A DNA stretch of 23,667 nt, taken from contig JAVEWG010000049.1 of NCBI GenBank assembly GCA_034004685.1, positions 1 through 23,667 of the forward strand, read 5' to 3'. This DNA is from JAEUNX01 sp034004685 (lineage in GTDB: Bacteria > Pseudomonadota > Gammaproteobacteria > Burkholderiales > Rhodocyclaceae). The notes below the pieces were generated by a model. It was given only the letters and a program-made list of their open reading frames with translations, was not told where the DNA came from and did not search any database. Position numbers and translations under genes: made by a program. Of this stretch, positions 21,881-23,667 are shown in pieces (the stretch's first letter is position 1; each line of letters starts with the position of its first letter).

Positions 21881-23667
21881 ATGGCTGTCGGACAACCCAT
21901 CGCCACCGTCGTCGCCGTTATCGGCAAGGCCTTCGCCCGCAACGCCCAGGGAGAAGTGCGCGCCCTCAAGGCCGGAGATGTGCTGCGGGAGGGTGATACC
22001 CTCCTCACCGGCCCCGATGGCCAGGTGGAACTGGCCTTTGCCGACGGCGGCCACCTGCCGGTGGAGCCCAACCAGACCGTGGGCATCACGGCTGAACTCT
22101 CCGAGGCCCTGCGGCCGGAGCGTAGCGAAGGCGAAGTGGCTTCGGGCACCATCGACCAGGTGGTGAAGGCCATCGAGCAAGGGGGTGACCTCAACCAGTT
22201 GCTGGAAGAGCCCGCTGCCGGTAACGGGGGTGGTGGCTCCGGCGAAGGCAACAACTTCGTGCGCCTGCTGCGGATCACCGAGGCGGTGGAAGGCCAGGGC
22301 TTCGTCTTTGATGTCCCCTCCGGATCGTCCCCCCAAGCCTTCTATGGTAGCGCGGCGGCAGCCGCGGGCACGGGTAGTGCGACCGAAACCGTTCCCCCAG
22401 AAGAACAACCGGTTAATCAGAATCCCGACGCACTGGACGATACGGCCACGGTGGATCAGGACAGTCGTTCAAATTTGATCGCCGTGCTCGGCAACGACAC
22501 TGACCCGGACGGGGATGTCCTGACCGTAACCGGCGCCAGCGCCGCCAATGGCGCGGTGGTGGTCAATCCTGATGGCACCGTGGGATATACCCCGAATCCT
22601 GGCTTCTCGGGCACGGACACCGTCACCTACTCCATCAGCGACGGCCAGGGCGGTACCGATAGCGCACAGATCGCGGTTCAGGTCGTCCCGACCGAACCGC
22701 AGCCTCCCGTCGAGCCTCCCGTCGAGCCTCCCGTCGAGCCTCCCGTCGAGCCTCCCGTCGAGCCTCCCGTCGAGCCTCCCGTCGAGCCTCCCGTCGAGCC
22801 TCCCGTCGAGCCTCCCGTCGAGCCTCCCGTCGAGCCNNNNNNNNNNTCGAGCCTCCCGTCGAGCCTCCCGTCGAGCCTCCCGTCGAGCCTCCCGTCGAGC
22901 CTCCCGTCGAGCCTCCCGTCGAGCCTCCCGTCGAGCCTCCCGTCGAGCCTCCCGTCGAGCCTCCCGTCGAGCCTCCCGTCGAGCCGGTCAATCAGAACCC
23001 GAACGCCATCGACGATACCTATGTCACCGACCAGAACACGGTCTTGTCCATCCCGGCCGGCGGCGTGCTCACCAACGACGCGGACCCGGACGGCGGCACG
23101 GTCACGGTGGCCAGCTACGGCCAGCCGGCCCACGGCACGGTCACCCTCAACGCCGACGGCAGCTTCAGCTACACCCCGACGGCCGGCTACGTGGGCGCCG
23201 ACAGCTTCAGTTACCAGATCAGCGACGGCCAGGGCGGCTCGGATACGGCCACGGTGAATATCACCGTCAACGCCGTGGAACCCCCGCCGCCGGTGAACCA
23301 GAACCCGGACGCCGTCGATGACGCCTACAGCGTGGATCAGGACACGGCCCTGGTGATCAACGCCGGCACCGGCGTGCTGGGCAACGACAGCGACCCGGAC
23401 GGTGGCACGGTCACGGTGGCCAGCTACGGCCAGCCGGCCCACGGCACGGTCACCCTCAACGCCGACGGCAGCTTCAGCTACACCCCGACGGCCGGCTACG
23501 TGGGCGCCGACAGCTTCAGNNNNNNNNNNACCCGGACGGTGGCACGGTCACGGTGGCCAGCTACGGCCAGCCGGCCCACGGCACGGTCACCCTCAACGCC
23601 GACGGCAGCTTCAGCTACACCCCGACGGCCGGCTACGTGGGCGCCGACAGCTTCAGTTACCAGATCA
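21881..23667 (+). CDS. Giant LapA-like adhesin with retention module (5' part; runs off window; two assembly gaps)
   Basis: The start of a very long type I secreted adhesin. Residues 1 to about 145 are a retention module (MAVGQPIATVVAVIGKAFAR, KAGDVLREGDTLLTGPDGQV, then GNNFVRLLRITEAVEG). In LapA-type proteins this plugs the TolC channel and holds the adhesin at the surface. PAAG at 111-114, after QLLEE, matches the [T/A/P]AAG site of the periplasmic protease LapG. A first Ig/cadherin-like domain follows (NPDALDDTATVDQDS, GNDTDPDGD, FSGTDTVTYSISDGQGG), then a PPVE linker and at least three more near-identical domains. ATG 21881 has GGAG six bases upstream. Taken literally, each 10-N run breaks the frame; these are gap placeholders, not true frameshifts. 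The C-terminal secretion signal is outside the window. Confidence 0.92.
22703..22983 (+). repeat. 12-bp tandem repeat encoding (PPVE)n
   Basis: CCTCCCGTCGAG is repeated without visible variation: eleven full copies before the first N run and eleven after it, with partial copies at the gap edges. In the gene's frame each copy reads Pro-Pro-Val-Glu, a stiff extended linker between the first Ig-like domain and the rest. If the gap hides only the missing part of one unit, the total is 23 copies; more are possible. Confidence 0.95.
22837..22846. other. Assembly gap (10 N) inside the PPVE array
   Basis: Exactly ten N. The flanks end in GAGCC and resume with TCGAG, so an intact array would need 5 + 12k bases here, not 10. 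The N run is therefore a placeholder of unknown real length. Confidence 0.95.
22984..23667 (+). repeat. Near-identical Ig/cadherin-like domain repeats (about 306-309 bp)
   Basis: At least three copies of a domain of about 102-103 residues. Each starts VNQNP(N/D)A(I/V)DD and continues ND(A/S)DPDGGTVTVASYGQPAHG, TLNADGSFSYTPTAGYVGADSFSYQI in two blocks. Over the roughly 120-base stretch beginning GGACGG at 23088 and 23397, the copies differ by one base; the third copy (from 23530) is the same as the second. The N-terminal part of each unit is more variable. Such identity implies recent duplication or gene conversion. Confidence 0.9.
23520..23529. other. Assembly gap (10 N) inside the Ig-like repeats
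   Basis: Exactly ten N. Comparing with the preceding unit, about 182 bases (179 if the shorter unit type), plus any whole extra units, are missing. The literal ten break the reading frame. Confidence 0.93.

Noticed and set aside
22703..22983. Tandem array as a CRISPR
   Set aside because: The unit is only 12 bp, has no spacers, and is in frame as PPVE within the adhesin.
22837..23667. Frameshift or pseudogene in the adhesin after the first N run
   Set aside because: The break comes only from counting ten N literally; with the length required by the repeat phase, the frame continues into intact Ig-like domains.

Overview
The window is GC-rich (roughly two thirds G+C by eye) and densely coded. 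It looks like a betaproteobacterial chromosome, probably Rhodocyclales-like. I base this on gene content and protein style (PilX/W/V/FimT minor pilins, a B12 salvage and synthesis locus, SelO, a Lap-type adhesin system), not on a database match. Two runs of exactly ten N show it is a draft assembly.

Layout: (1) 1-2119, minus strand: a type IV pilus minor-pilin operon, fimT-pilV-pilW-pilX, with the last gene cut by the window edge and a sigma-28-like promoter candidate in front. (2) 2152-2469, minus: a small unknown gene with a short inverted repeat at its start. (3) 2587-5636, minus: cobU-cobT-cobS-cobC, the nucleotide-loop assembly branch of cobalamin synthesis. (4) 5660-11247, plus, divergent from cobU: a cobalamin riboswitch leader, then btuB, btuC, btuD, a btuF-like binding protein and cobO. 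(5) 11315-11548, minus: a small DUF2798-type membrane protein. (6) 11613-13699, plus: cobA and cobB. (7) 13760-13820: an isolated 20-bp perfect inverted repeat. (8) 13903-17385: a YpfJ-type zinc metallopeptidase, an exported SurE-like protein and, convergent with it, SelO. (9) 17494-23667, plus: a sigma-28-like promoter candidate, a LapB-like type I secretion ABC transporter, a LapC-like membrane fusion protein, a LuxR-type regulator with a degenerate receiver, and the first part of a giant LapA-like adhesin that runs off the window.

How it fits together: the B12 region takes up corrinoids (BtuB at the outer membrane, BtuF in the periplasm, BtuCD in the inner membrane), adenosylates them (CobO) and finishes the lower ligand (CobU, CobT, CobS, CobC). 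CobA and CobB also belong to de novo corrin synthesis. The other ring-building genes and cobD are not here, so the window alone does not show whether the organism makes B12 from scratch. The last region is a self-contained surface-adhesion module. Its adhesin has an N-terminal retention module with a LapG-type cleavage motif (PAAG), a long PPVE linker encoded by a 12-bp tandem repeat, and near-identical Ig/cadherin-like repeats. The two most suggestive observations are that the minor-pilin operon and the adhesin secretion operon both carry a TAAAGT-N13-GCCG (FliA-like) motif at promoter distance, and that the regulator embedded in the adhesin operon lacks the acidic phosphorylation site.
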